Source: Halobacillus sp. A5
GTDB taxonomy: Bacteria > Bacillota > Bacilli > Bacillales > Halobacillaceae
Direction of reading: 5' to 3'
Length of the DNA stretch: 64,000 bases
Assembly (NCBI RefSeq): GCF_024189315.1
Contig: NZ_JAIZEO010000005.1
Span: 62,001-126,000, forward strand
In this document: piece by piece, positions 8,511 through 17,295 of the stretch
Numbering within the stretch: the stretch's first letter is position 1
Layout of the letters: the number at the start of each line of letters is the position of its first letter
Made by a program: the position numbers and the translations under genes
Notes under the pieces: model-generated
Seen by the model: the letters and a program-made list of their open reading frames with translations, nothing else
Database searches by the model: none
Told to the model about the DNA's origin: nothing

Positions 8511-9452
8511 ATGAGTATAGAAAAAATTATAGCCCAGCTGACCAATCTTGAGCACAAGCTTGACTTTCACCACCCTATAGAAATAAATGATGAAATAGCC
8601 GCCTATTTAAAATTTTACGGTTTGGATTTTCCTCATGTAGAATTTAACTTAGGTAAGCTGGTCGTGGATGGTACCGAGATTTCTGTTCAAATCTTCAGTC
8701 CGAAAAAAAGTAAAGCGACTGTTTTCCTTTTACATGGTTACTTAAACCACGTAGGACATTTAAATAAAATGATTAAACATTTAACCCAATTAAACTACCG
8801 TGTGATCAGCTACGACCTGCAAGGTCATGGTTTGTCCAACGGAGAACGAGCTACTGTTACAAGCTTCACTGATTATGTAACTACACTTGAGGGATTAATG
8901 GAAAAAGTAAAAATAGAAATGCCAGACCCTTTTTACGTTATTGGTCACAGTACGGGAGGAGCCATAATTATAGATTATCTATTAAAAAACCGATTCCACC
9001 CTTTCGATAAAGTCATTTTACTTGCACCCCTTGTCCGTTCAAACCACTGGTACTTAACAAAGGCCGCTTACGGCTTAATTCAGGTCATTCCCTTTATTAA
9101 AAGGGTAAGAAGGCAAATTAAAAAAAGAACGATGAGTAAAGAATACGTGGCTTTTTTAAAAAGTGATCCCCTTCAGCCAAAAGCAATTCCTCTGAGCTGG
9201 TTAAGGGCTTTAATGGAATGGAATAAAACGATTCATCATTATCCTCCGCTGAGCACAGAAATGCTCATTATCCAGGGGAATAAAGATGATACCGTTGAAT
9301 GGCCTTATAACCTTTCCTTTCTTAATAAAAGGTTTGGGAATGCAACGATCATACTCCTGGATGAAGGACAGCACGAATTAATTAATGGAAATGCTGAAAC
9401 TAGAGAGATATTGTTTAGTAAAATCGAAAAGTTTCTTAATGATTCTCTTTAA
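8511..9452 (+). CDS. Alpha/beta hydrolase, monoacylglycerol lipase/lysophospholipase type
   Basis: The 313-residue protein has an alpha/beta-hydrolase fold with LLHGYLNH as oxyanion-side loop, nucleophile elbow GHSTGG (S147), a likely acid in GNKDDTVEW and a late His in GQHELING. The N-terminal 45 residues precede the hydrolase domain. There is no signal peptide, so it is probably cytosolic. AGGAGG lies just before the ATG. It is a single-gene unit, divergent from the flavoprotein gene. Confidence 0.85.
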   Translation: MSIEKIIAQLTNLEHKLDFHHPIEINDEIAAYLKFYGLDFPHVEFNLGKLVVDGTEISVQIFSPKKSKATVFLLHGYLNHVGHLNKMIKHLTQLNYRVISYDLQGHGLSNGERATVTSFTDYVTTLEGLMEKVKIEMPDPFYVIGHSTGGAIIIDYLLKNRFHPFDKVILLAPLVRSNHWYLTKAAYGLIQVIPFIKRVRRQIKKRTMSKEYVAFLKSDPLQPKAIPLSWLRALMEWNKTIHHYPPLSTEMLIIQGNKDDTVEWPYNLSFLNKRFGNATIILLDEGQHELINGNAETREILFSKIEKFLNDSL

Positions 9453-9556
9453 GAATTACTCTGTTGAATGCTCTAGTTAGTATTAAAGTAATAACAATGA
9501 CGGAATCATGAATCATCTGCATTTCCGTAAAACTTACGGCAGACACTAACGAAAAA

Positions 9557-9580
9557 AGGCTTTTCCCATAAGAAAAGCCT
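9557..9580 (-). terminator. Intrinsic terminator after the 101-residue protein gene
   Basis: AGGCTTTTC pairs with GAAAAGCCT over a 6-base loop. On the minus strand the stem is followed by TTTTT, which fits termination of the gene ending at 9597. Confidence 0.75.
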
Positions 9581-9596
9581 CCATAAAACTTGCAAA

Positions 9597-9902
9597 CTAG
9601 TACCGGGCACGCGAATAGCCACGTGCATTCTGGTCCTGCAGCTCCTTAAGCTGCTTCTGCAATTCCTCAATTTGCCGCTGCATGTTCTTCTGTTCCTGTC
9701 TTTCTTTTTTTTCTTCCTGCTGCTCTTCAAGTTCGTCTTGTTTGGCTTGAGCTAACGCAATCGACTGGCCCGCAAGAGTAATTGCATCCCCTGCAGTAAC
9801 CAGCCACTGCCCGAATAATTGAAGCAGATCAGCAAAGTTGTTTTCGTAGAAATCACCGCTGTTCTCTTCTTCAAACTGATCATTGTCAAAAATCGTACTC
9901 AT
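9597..9902 (-). CDS. Small hypothetical protein with C-terminal coiled coil
   Basis: The 101-residue protein is of unknown function. Residues 1-30 are acidic. Residues 25-55 form an amphipathic or hydrophobic helix (FADLLQLFGQWLVTAGDAITLAG). Residues 52-90 are Glu/Gln/Lys rich with a clear heptad coiled-coil pattern. A purine-rich site AAAAAGAAGGGGATCGC precedes the ATG, and a terminator follows. I do not recognise the family; the length and architecture resemble small spore-associated or cytosolic scaffolding proteins, but that is only an impression. Confidence 0.65.
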   Translation of the reverse strand: MSTIFDNDQFEEENSGDFYENNFADLLQLFGQWLVTAGDAITLAGQSIALAQAKQDELEEQQEEKKERQEQKNMQRQIEELQKQLKELQDQNARGYSRARY

Positions 9903-9973
9903 GCGATCCCCTTCTTTTTAGGTGCTCTTATATATTATGCCTGCCGGGAAGGAGTGACAAAGAAATGACCTGT

Positions 9974-10621
9974 CTAATTCTCCCCCTGCACCTCTAAACG
10001 CTCCAAAAATTCGTGCAGGGGCTGCAGCGAAGTAATTTTTTGATTGCACGTCATACTATCCTGACAAATGTAGTTCCCTCTTTTAACAGTATGGTGTTCG
10101 GACTCCTTAATAGTAGTCGTAAACATCCCCACTTTTTCGTACTCGTTACAAATCGAACAAATTCCTTTGGAAAGAGATTTAATAAAATCGCCAGTGATCC
10201 CCTTCAATCCAGATCCTTCAAGAAATACGATGAATTTCCTGTGAGCAGCAGGATCATTCCAACCTAAATAAGAAAGTTCACGACGATCAACATTCCGCAG
10301 CAGCGGGACTTTAAATTTCTTCTCTTGGGGAAACAATTTCTTAAGCTTTTCCTCTGGTATTTCAGGGAAAGGGATAACATAATGCTTCAGCTGGGACAAC
10401 ACGAGGACGGCATCTGCCTGATCTTCAATGATTGTTACTTTCTTAACCAAATCGGCCTGCGGTCCTGTCAGTCCTTCAAACTTATTGAACACTTTTTCTT
10501 CAGAGATGGATTTAAGTGCTTGAATAACCCCTGTATCATTAACGGTAGAATGGCCATTGATTAAATGGACCGTTTGATTTTTAATAAAATTAAACTGATC
10601 GCTGCGAATGAACGAGTTCAA
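9974..10621 (-). CDS. FusB/FusC family EF-G-binding zinc protein
   Basis: The 215-residue protein matches the FusB fold. It has an N-terminal helical domain (1-95) and a C-terminal zinc domain with GICSICNEYEKVGMF and GNYICQDSMTCNQ, whose four Cys form the metal site. FusB-type proteins bind elongation factor G and release ribosomes stalled by fusidic acid. Chromosomal relatives in Bacillaceae are common and need not confer resistance. GGAGGAATTACTTTG precedes the ATG. It lies downstream of the VOC gene on the same strand. Confidence 0.85.
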   Translation of the reverse strand: MNSFIRSDQFNFIKNQTVHLINGHSTVNDTGVIQALKSISEEKVFNKFEGLTGPQADLVKKVTIIEDQADAVLVLSQLKHYVIPFPEIPEEKLKKLFPQEKKFKVPLLRNVDRRELSYLGWNDPAAHRKFIVFLEGSGLKGITGDFIKSLSKGICSICNEYEKVGMFTTTIKESEHHTVKRGNYICQDSMTCNQKITSLQPLHEFLERLEVQGEN

Positions 10622-10650
10622 AGTAATTCCTCCTTTTGGGGAGTGATTAT

Positions 10651-11031
10651 CTATTTATTAAACTCAATCAAATTACCATCTGGATCACTTATAAAAACCT
10701 GGTGCCAGTCCGTTTTATTATCAGGTTTGTTTACAAAATCAACATTGTGCTTCTCTAAATTATTAATAACTTGGTCCATGTTCTTCGCTCTAATCGCAAA
10801 GTGACCGTCACGGCTGTCGATTTCTGTAGTCCCTCTCAATGTGTTTCCTTTTTCATGGACGATCAAGTGGATCTGCGTCATACCAACCTGATACCATGCG
10901 CCCGGAAATCCAAAATCAGGCCGTTCTTCACTTTTTTCAAAACCTAGAATTTCTCCATAAAAATGCTTTGCCCGGTCGATATCAGTTACAATAATCGATA
11001 CATGATGTAACCCTTCATACATGGCGTGCAA
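10651..11031 (-). CDS. VOC family protein (glyoxalase I-like)
   Basis: The 126-residue protein opens with GLHHVSIIVTDIDRAKHFYG and ends with HQVFISDPDGNLIEFNK, the classic VOC start and finish. Metal-ligand-like residues are present: H in the first strand, H in QIHLIV, H in GHFAIR and E in LIEF. All four glyoxalase-I-type ligands are plausible, so it may be catalytically active. The substrate is unknown. AAAGGGG precedes the start, and it probably shares a transcript with the downstream FusB-like gene. Confidence 0.83.
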   Translation of the reverse strand: MHAMYEGLHHVSIIVTDIDRAKHFYGEILGFEKSEERPDFGFPGAWYQVGMTQIHLIVHEKGNTLRGTTEIDSRDGHFAIRAKNMDQVINNLEKHNVDFVNKPDNKTDWHQVFISDPDGNLIEFNK

Positions 11032-11235
11032 CCCCTTTCTTTATATTTTCATCCTACTACAATCTTTTATGAAAAGTCATATGAAAAAGTACTCCATATG
11101 CACAGAGACTCCTTATCTGGGGAATACTTTATAGAAGTGCACAGCAATTGACATCCCATCCATCATCAGGTATTGTGTTTAAATCAATGCTAAGTAAATC
11201 GATCAGAATTATATTTTTAAAAAGGAGGACCTCTA

Positions 11236-12456
11236 ATGAAGGGATTTCTAAGTGCTTATACCCGCATCTCACTTATTAAAAAAATTACAATTGCCCTTAT
11301 ACTTGGAGCTGCCGCTGGACTCATATTCGGTGAAAATGCCAGTGTGTTAGAACCGTTAGGGGACTTACTGCTCCGCTTACTGCAATTCATCATTCTTCCG
11401 CTTATTCTCTTCACTTTAATTGTCGGGGTGAATCAAACAAACATCGGCAGTCTGGGGAGAATGGGAGGAAAGGTGTTCACTTATTACCTGGCTACTTCTG
11501 CTTTAGCCATATTTATTGGAATAGCAGTGGCTGGTTTATTCAACACTGGAACAGGAACATCGCTAAGAGGAGATGAGAGTTTTGACACACCTGATAACCC
11601 GGGGGTTATAGAAGTACTACTAAATATTGTCCCGGACAACATTGTAACAGCCTTCACGGAACTGAACTTATTAGGCATTATTTTTACTGCTCTCGTTTTT
11701 GGTATTGCCATCTCCTATTTGCGGTCAACCTCTGACTACCATCAAGCAGGTGAGAAACTTTATCGAGGGATAGATGCATTGAATGAAGCCACGCTCACTG
11801 TTATGAAAGGGATCCTGCAATTTATACCCATTGGCATCTTTGCTATTATTGCAGATGTAGTAGGCAGTCAGGGCGTAAATACTTTAACAGAGCTTGGTAA
11901 ATTTGTCGGGGTCTTGTATATTGCCATTATAGTTCAACTTGCTATCTATGCAGGTATATTGTTAATCAGCAGAATCCGCCTGGGTTCCTTTTTCAGAGAG
12001 GCCCGGACCCCGCTGGTTACTGCTTTTGTGACGCAGAGCAGTACGGGCACACTGCCGCTGACATTAAATGCTGCCCGCAGCTTAAATCTAAATAAAAGCT
12101 TATATGGATTCAGTTTACCGCTCGGGGCGACAATAAATATGGACGGAGCGGCGATTCGAATCGCCGTTTCTGCCGTATTTGCAGCCAATGTTATTAACGA
12201 TCCATTAAGCTTTGCCGAGATTCTACAAGTGGTTCTCGTTGGCACCCTTGCTTCTGTTGGGACAGCTGGAGTTCCCGGCGCGGGCATTGTTATGATTGCC
12301 ACTGTATTTACACAGGTCGGCCTGCCAATGGAAGCAGTTGCCCTACTGGCTTCTGTAGACGTTCTCATAGGGATGGGAGCTACAGCATTAAATGTAACCG
12401 GTGACCTTGTAGGGACATCAGTTATTAACAAAACGGAAAAGAATTCTGCCCAATAA
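11236..12456 (+). CDS. Dicarboxylate/amino acid:cation symporter (DAACS, SLC1 family)
   Basis: The 406-residue membrane protein has the SLC1 fold. An N-terminal multi-helix part is followed by HP1 with FVTQSSTGTLPLT (residues 263-275), TM7 with GATINMDGAA, and HP2/TM8 with VGTAGVPGAGIVM and MGATALNVTGDLVGTSVI. These serine-rich and NMDG motifs define glutamate/aspartate or C4-dicarboxylate uptake driven by sodium or protons. The substrate is not resolvable by eye, although the NVTGDLVG ending resembles GltP/GltT-type carriers. AAAGGAGGA lies 8 bases before the ATG. It forms a single-gene unit. Confidence 0.9.
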   Translation: MKGFLSAYTRISLIKKITIALILGAAAGLIFGENASVLEPLGDLLLRLLQFIILPLILFTLIVGVNQTNIGSLGRMGGKVFTYYLATSALAIFIGIAVAGLFNTGTGTSLRGDESFDTPDNPGVIEVLLNIVPDNIVTAFTELNLLGIIFTALVFGIAISYLRSTSDYHQAGEKLYRGIDALNEATLTVMKGILQFIPIGIFAIIADVVGSQGVNTLTELGKFVGVLYIAIIVQLAIYAGILLISRIRLGSFFREARTPLVTAFVTQSSTGTLPLTLNAARSLNLNKSLYGFSLPLGATINMDGAAIRIAVSAVFAANVINDPLSFAEILQVVLVGTLASVGTAGVPGAGIVMIATVFTQVGLPMEAVALLASVDVLIGMGATALNVTGDLVGTSVINKTEKNSAQ

Positions 12457-12460
12457 GAGG

Positions 12461-12492
12461 AGCAGTCCCTGGATAACCGAGGACTGCTTTTA
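12461..12492. terminator. Bidirectional terminator between symporter and nitrilase genes
   Basis: AGCAGTCC (12461-12468) pairs with GGACTGCT (12481-12488) and TTTTAA follows on the plus strand. The genes converge here, so it can also serve the minus-strand gene. Confidence 0.75.
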
Positions 12493-12496
12493 ATAG

Positions 12497-14221
12497 TTAA
12501 AAAAACGGCGGCTCACGCGTAACAAGCGGCTTATAGAATGCCGTTCTTCTCGTTAATATTAACTTCTCCTGATCAAGCCACCAGTCCGTCTTCATCGTAT
12601 GAAAACTGTTAACGAGAACTTCCTGCTCTTTCCCCGATGTGATCACTGTCTCATCTTCTGTATAGTTTTGATCCAAATTGTAGATAGCGCTTCTCCCTTT
12701 GAAATCATGCTCCGTGCCTACAAAGTTAGCCACAATTGTAAAAGACTGAGCCCCTTTCGCTACGGCGTCCCATGTAGACACCGTCCCATCAGGATAAGGC
12801 TTCGCAAACATCTTCTCATTCATCGCCAGCTCCACACCATATTGTCCATTCCAGCTCGTCGGCACACAAATCATATCCGCCCTTTTTACAGCCAGCACAC
12901 TTGCCACTTCGGGAAAGACTGCATCATATCCTATCATCATGCCAACCCGGCCAAAACCATTTACCGGGGTTATAAAAATCTGGTTGCCAGGTGTGGCCCA
13001 ATGTTCATCCCAGTCATCTAAGTGGATTTTTCTATGCTTGCCGATCACTTCCCCCACGGGGCTTATTAATACAGCTGAATTATAATAGTGCGGGAGTTCT
13101 TTTTCAGCAAACCCAAAAACAATGTGAACTTTTTTCTCTTTGGCAAGCCTCTTCATTTCCCGGATGGTGGGGCCATCATCCGTTTCTGCATAATCATGAA
13201 TATCCTGTTTCTTTTTCGTCTTCACAGGTCCGATGACCGAAACCTCTGGGAGAACAATTAATTGGACGTCCTCTTCAACTTTTTCCTCAATGAGTTGTAT
13301 TACTTTATTCAAATTAATTTCCTTATTGCCAATAACAGGTTCATATTGAACAGCAGCTGCCTTAATGTGCCGTGACTGTGTATTCTTTGTATAATCCCAG
13401 GGACCGAGAAATAACATCAAATCCTTGTAGGAATCCATTCTCCGCTCAAGCAGTCGATCTTTGGCAGGGTTTTGATAGTGAGCAGGGTTAATTTTCCCCA
13501 TCACCCTGTCGGGACCACTCCCTTCTTCGACTCTTGAAATTGGTGCTTCAACCACTTTGTGCCCATATGGAGACCAGATGGCACTCGCACCAATCATTTG
13601 AAAATCCTCTTCTTTATCTGAACGGTTTGCACTCACTACATAGAGTCCGTTCATCTCTGCCCAATGCTGCAGCATTGAAATAGAAGCACTGGAAGAATTC
13701 GTAGGAAAGCATAAAATATCCGCACCGTTCACAGCTGCCAGCCGGGCTGATTCCAAATAAGTAGAGTCCTGACATATAATCATTGCAATTTTACCTATCT
13801 GTGTTTCATATACTGGACAGCCGGTGTCGCCCCAGCAGGACCAATAATTCTCGACTACCCACTGGTGGATTTTTCGGTATTTCCCTATAAAACCTTCCGG
13901 CCCAACAAGAGCGGCTGAATTATAATAAAGACCTGTTTCCAGATCCTCCTCCGCCATTCCAATGACAATATACACATTATACTCTTCAGCGATTTCAGAG
14001 AACTGATCCGTCGTCAGGCCGGGAATCGTATCTACATACGTACTAATGGCAGAGCGGTCTAAATAATGATATCCTGTCGTCGCCATTTCAGGAGTGACGA
14101 TAAGCTTTGCCCCTTGTTCTGCAGCCTGCTTTACACGGGATTTCAACTCTCTTATATTCGCATTACGACGATTTAATTTTGGGTTAAACTGAATTGATGC
14201 CGCTTTAAAAGGAGTTCTCAC
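12497..14221 (-). CDS. Tandem carbon-nitrogen hydrolase (nitrilase superfamily); second domain lacks catalytic Cys
   Basis: This 574-residue protein carries two nitrilase-fold domains. Domain 1 (about 6-270) has the intact Glu-Lys-Cys triad: E45 in TPEMATTG, K117 in KYRKIH and C150 in IICQDSTYLES. Domain 2 (about 285-570) keeps E326 in LPEVSVIG and K398 in KHRKIH. The nucleophile position reads IGYDAVFPE, so Gly 431 replaces Cys; the codon is GGA. One amidase site should be active and the other should be structural or regulatory. The substrate is unknown. The gene stands alone, with TTTCTACCTCC (reverse) giving a GGAGG before the start. Confidence 0.88.
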   Translation of the reverse strand: MRTPFKAASIQFNPKLNRRNANIRELKSRVKQAAEQGAKLIVTPEMATTGYHYLDRSAISTYVDTIPGLTTDQFSEIAEEYNVYIVIGMAEEDLETGLYYNSAALVGPEGFIGKYRKIHQWVVENYWSCWGDTGCPVYETQIGKIAMIICQDSTYLESARLAAVNGADILCFPTNSSSASISMLQHWAEMNGLYVVSANRSDKEEDFQMIGASAIWSPYGHKVVEAPISRVEEGSGPDRVMGKINPAHYQNPAKDRLLERRMDSYKDLMLFLGPWDYTKNTQSRHIKAAAVQYEPVIGNKEINLNKVIQLIEEKVEEDVQLIVLPEVSVIGPVKTKKKQDIHDYAETDDGPTIREMKRLAKEKKVHIVFGFAEKELPHYYNSAVLISPVGEVIGKHRKIHLDDWDEHWATPGNQIFITPVNGFGRVGMMIGYDAVFPEVASVLAVKRADMICVPTSWNGQYGVELAMNEKMFAKPYPDGTVSTWDAVAKGAQSFTIVANFVGTEHDFKGRSAIYNLDQNYTEDETVITSGKEQEVLVNSFHTMKTDWWLDQEKLILTRRTAFYKPLVTREPPFF

Positions 14222-14308
14222 TTCTTTCTACCTCCTGCTGCTTCTTGTACACACAGTGTATCTAAAAAACACTATACATACAAAAGACGCCCCTGTTTAT
14301 AATGACCG

Positions 14309-14533
14309 TCATCCATTAAAAAAGAAGCGTCTAAATTTGGTGTACCAGCCTCTGAATTGCCAGACGTTCCGATAAAGAATAAAGAGAATGATGTAGATCC
14401 CTATACCTGCCAGCCATTGATATTGAATAGTGACTATATTCCACGTATACATATCCTTTACCAGAACCCATAGAAAACCGCCCAACAGACCGAAAACCAA
14501 TATAATTCTTAACAATTCAAGTACGATTCTCAT
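14309..14533 (-). CDS. Small two-helix membrane protein
   Basis: This is a roughly 74-residue protein with two strong hydrophobic segments (RIILVFGLLGGFLWVLV and WLAGIGIYIILFILYRNVW) and a basic tail (GWYTKFRRFFFNG). The frame extends to 14560, but the ATG at 14533 overlaps the acetyltransferase stop as TAATG, which indicates coupled translation. I do not recognise the family. It is probably an inner-membrane protein of unknown role, co-transcribed with the acetyltransferase. Confidence 0.65.
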   Translation of the reverse strand: MRIVLELLRIILVFGLLGGFLWVLVKDMYTWNIVTIQYQWLAGIGIYIILFILYRNVWQFRGWYTKFRRFFFNG

Positions 14534-15096
14534 TACGTTTTTACCTTTGCGTAAATACATGTATCTCTTACCTCGAGGCCGTCGACGGATACGTCCTCGT
14601 TCCTAAGTATGCCTTCTAATTGAAAATTCAGCTTCGCCGGTATAGCACGGCTTCTATGATTTATCGCATCACACCGTATTTCCACGCGCTTCGCATGAAG
14701 TTCGCGGAATGCAAATCTTGTTAATCCGTCTACAGCTTCAGTTGTATAGCCTTTTCCACTGTAGCGTGAATCTACCCAATAGCCAATCTCGAATTTAGGT
14801 ACATCCCAGTTCATACGATGCAGCCCCGTGGAACAAACCAGCTCGCCGGTCTCTTTATGAAAGCCAAGCATTCGAAGATCTTCTCTTTTCAAGAAATTGA
14901 TATGGGCATGCCTAATATTAACTTCTGTCTCTTCTTCCGTCTGATCGTGCTGTGCAAATGGAAGCCAGGGCTTGATCTCGTGAAGTGAGGCCTGTATGGC
15001 TTGATAGACTTTCTTCCCATCACCCGGTAGCGGCAGACGAATATGTAATCTTTGTGTTTCAAACTCATGAGGAAAATCCATTAGAATTTGATCCAT
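14533..15096 (-). CDS. GNAT family N-acetyltransferase (RimJ/RimL type)
   Basis: The 187-residue protein starts FETQRLHIRLPLPGDG, a RimJ/RimL-like opening. The acetyl-CoA site reads EIGYWVDSRYSGKGYTTEAV, where the P-loop-like Q/RxxGxG/A motif appears as RYSGKG. It closes with RVEIRCDAINHRSRAIPAKLNFQLEG. Relatives acetylate ribosomal protein N-termini or small amines. A GGTATAGGAGTTTTTAT-type site precedes the ATG. It is followed by the small membrane protein with a TAATG overlap. Confidence 0.85.
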   Translation of the reverse strand: MDQILMDFPHEFETQRLHIRLPLPGDGKKVYQAIQASLHEIKPWLPFAQHDQTEEETEVNIRHAHINFLKREDLRMLGFHKETGELVCSTGLHRMNWDVPKFEIGYWVDSRYSGKGYTTEAVDGLTRFAFRELHAKRVEIRCDAINHRSRAIPAKLNFQLEGILRNEDVSVDGLEVRDTCIYAKVKT

Positions 15097-15116
15097 ATAA
15101 AAACTCCTATACCTTT

Positions 15117-15311
15117 TTATTGGTTATCCAAATCATCGTCAAGCCATGACTCACGTGTGTTCGACTGCTTATGTAGATCTACTCCATTATTCTTCGCGAT
15201 TATCCCGCCTAACCTGGATTTATCAATCCCGTTTTTCACTGCTGATTCAATAATATAGTACAGTATCAGTAAAGACACCGCAGTCCCTGCCAAGTAGATT
15301 AAAACTCCCAT
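15117..15311 (-). CDS. Small single-pass membrane protein of unknown function
   Basis: This is a roughly 64-residue protein with one N-terminal hydrophobic helix (VLIYLAGTAVSLLILYYII) and an acidic, hydrophilic C-terminus ending in WLDDDLDN. A longer frame starts at 15338, but AGGAGGGATGGT sits immediately before the ATG at 15311, giving MGVLIYLAG. It is 21 bases upstream of the acetyltransferase gene on the same strand, so the three small genes may form an operon. No function is inferred. Confidence 0.65.
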   Translation of the reverse strand: MGVLIYLAGTAVSLLILYYIIESAVKNGIDKSRLGGIIAKNNGVDLHKQSNTRESWLDDDLDNQ

Positions 15312-15654
15312 ACCATCCCTCCTTTTTCCTCTTCTCATATAAGAAATATATCATAACTTATTTTAAATCTCTGTTTATTCCATAAATTTCTTATAAACTA
15401 ATTCTTCTTATCGAACAAATTACTCATTTTATCAAATTAAATCATTAAAAAGTAACTCTCTTCATTCGAGATTGCAAATTTCATGCAAAAATGACAAAAT
15501 CTTTTCATTTTTTAAGCTTTTTTTAAATCTATTTCAATTTTCACAACATCTAATATAATAATATTTACGTTTTTTATTAAATAATTTTACAAACAATTTT
15601 CGGAAAATTATATAACTTTTAATCTTTTTCCGAATTAGAGAGGGAGAATGAAAC
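15312..15654. other. AT-rich gene-free region upstream of abgT
   Basis: I see no coding frame in this stretch. It is extremely AT-rich, with a TATAAT hexamer at 15554-15559 that could serve the abgT promoter, although no convincing -35 lies 17 bases before it. No riboswitch or strong hairpin stands out. Confidence 0.5.
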
Positions 15655-17176
15655 ATGGAAAAAAGCCGTAAAGGATTATTCCAACGTTTTCTGGACGGGG
15701 TCAGAGCATTTAGGAAATAAACTTCCTCATCCTGTTACATTATTCTCTGTTTTAGCGTTAGCTGTTTTAGCTTTATCTGCCATCATCTCTGCCACGGGTG
15801 TGAGTGTGGAACATCCTGGTGAAGAAGGAGAAACAGTAGAGGTTACAAATCTGCTGAATGGTGAAGGAATTCAATATATCTTTGAAAGCATGGTAGATAA
15901 CTTCATTGAATTTGCTCCGCTTGGTGTGGTACTGGTCACTATGCTTGGTATAGGAATTGCCGAAAGATCAGGACTCATCAGCGCTTGTTTACGCGGCTTT
16001 GTTTTGTCTGTTCCTAAACAACTCGTAACCCTGGGACTAGTATTTGCAAGAATTATGTCCAGTGTGGCTTCAGATGCAGGTTATGTTGTGCTGCCTCCGC
16101 TGGGTGCTGTCATTTTTGCTGCTTTAGGAAGACACCCGCTTGCTGGTTTAGCGGCTGCCTTTGCCGGAGTTTCCGCCGGCTTTAGTGCAAACCTTTTCTT
16201 ATCAGCTACAGATCCCATGCTCGGCGAATTAACAATTGATGCTGCAGCAGTTATTGATCCGGAATACGCTGAAGGCATGAATATTGCGATGAACTATTAC
16301 TTCATTATCGCGTCTACAATTTTACTTACACTTGTTGGAGCATGGGTAACAGAAAAAATCGTTGAGCCTCGTTTAGGTAAATATACAGGAGAGTTTACGG
16401 AAGACCTTAAAGGTTTAGACGCTATTAAGAAAAAAGGACTTATCGCTGCAGGTATTGCATTGCTCATTGGTCTTATTGGTACTGCTCTGCTGATCGTTCC
16501 TGAAAATGGCATTATGCGCGGAGAAGAAGGGTCCATTGTACAATCACCGTTTATGACTTCTCTCGTTCCGATCATTGCCCTCTTGTTCTTCATCCCAGGT
16601 CTTGTTTACGGAAAAGTGACGAAAACCATTCGTAACGATAAGGATGTAGCTGATCAGCTTTCCGATACAATGGCATCGATGGGTATGTTTATTGTACTGG
16701 CTTTTACAGCAGGTCAATTCGTCGCCTACTTCACAGAATTCAATATGGGACTCGTCCTGGGTGTCTTTGGGGCTCAGTTTTTAGATTCTGTTAACTTGTC
16801 GGGAATTCCATTAATCATCATGTTTATTTTAGTAGCAGGTTTTATTAATTTGTTTATCGGAAGCGCGTCTGCTAAATGGGCCATGATGGCACCTGTGTTT
16901 GTACCGATTATGATGCAGCTCGGCTATTCACCTGAGCTCACTCAAATGGCTTATCGTGTGGCCGATTCAGCAACAAACATTATTACTCCGTTGATGACTT
17001 ACTTCGCTATCATTATTGCATTTGCACAGAAATACGATAAAAAAATGGGGATTGGTACGTTGATTTCTGTTATGTTCCCATGTTCATTAATTTTCCTTAT
17101 CTCCTGGTCAAACTTCTTAATTATCTGGATGCTTTTGGGCATCGATCTCGGACCAGTCTCGCCAATCACATATTAA
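15655..17176 (+). pseudogene. abgT: AbgT family (p-aminobenzoyl-glutamate) transporter, frameshifted near codon 17
   Basis: The main frame from 15710 to 17176 encodes AbgT-family transporter residues, including LGNKLPHPVTL at the start of TM1, the conserved SSVASDAGYVVLPPLGA segment and NLFIGSASAKWAMMAPVF. The natural start is the ATG at 15655 (after AGAGAGGGAGAATGAA), which reads MEKSRKGLFQRFLDGV and then runs into a stop at 15718-15720. Removing one A near 15703 would give GVEHLGNKLPHPVTL, as expected for the family. The frame that stays open has no ATG before a GTG at 15800, which would lose TM1. It is either a young pseudogene, a sequencing error or a recoding site. Confidence 0.8.
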
Positions 17177-17189
17177 GCTTGCTTGTTGA

Positions 17190-17219
17190 GGAAACTATCC
17201 GAATATGGATAGTTTCCTT
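17190..17219 (+). terminator. Intrinsic terminator of abgT
   Basis: GGAAACTATCC (17190-17200) pairs with GGATAGTTTCC (17207-17217) over a 6-base loop and is followed by TTTTCT. Confidence 0.85.
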
Positions 17220-17239
17220 TTCTAATTCTTCATAATGGA

Positions 17240-17276
17240 AACTCGAGTATAAAACTTATCATTTTATACTCGAGTT
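17240..17276. terminator. Perfect AT-rich inverted repeat
   Basis: A 15-bp perfect stem (AACTCGAGTATAAAA at 17240-17254 with 17262-17276) has a 7-base loop. It lies between the abgT terminator and the stop of a small minus-strand gene, so it may end that gene's transcript or bind a dimeric protein. Confidence 0.5.
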
Positions 17277-17295
17277 CACTAACTGATTATTTTGA

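Noticed and set aside
11946-12431. Minus-strand frame of 161 codons opposite the DAACS symporter
   Set aside because: It is the antisense shadow of a well-conserved membrane protein gene; the composition is Ala/Thr/Pro/Ile rich with no ribosome site.
15800-17176. GTG at 15800 as the true AbgT start
   Set aside because: It would remove the conserved LGNKLPHPVTL segment and TM1, which are present upstream in the same frame; no ribosome site precedes it.
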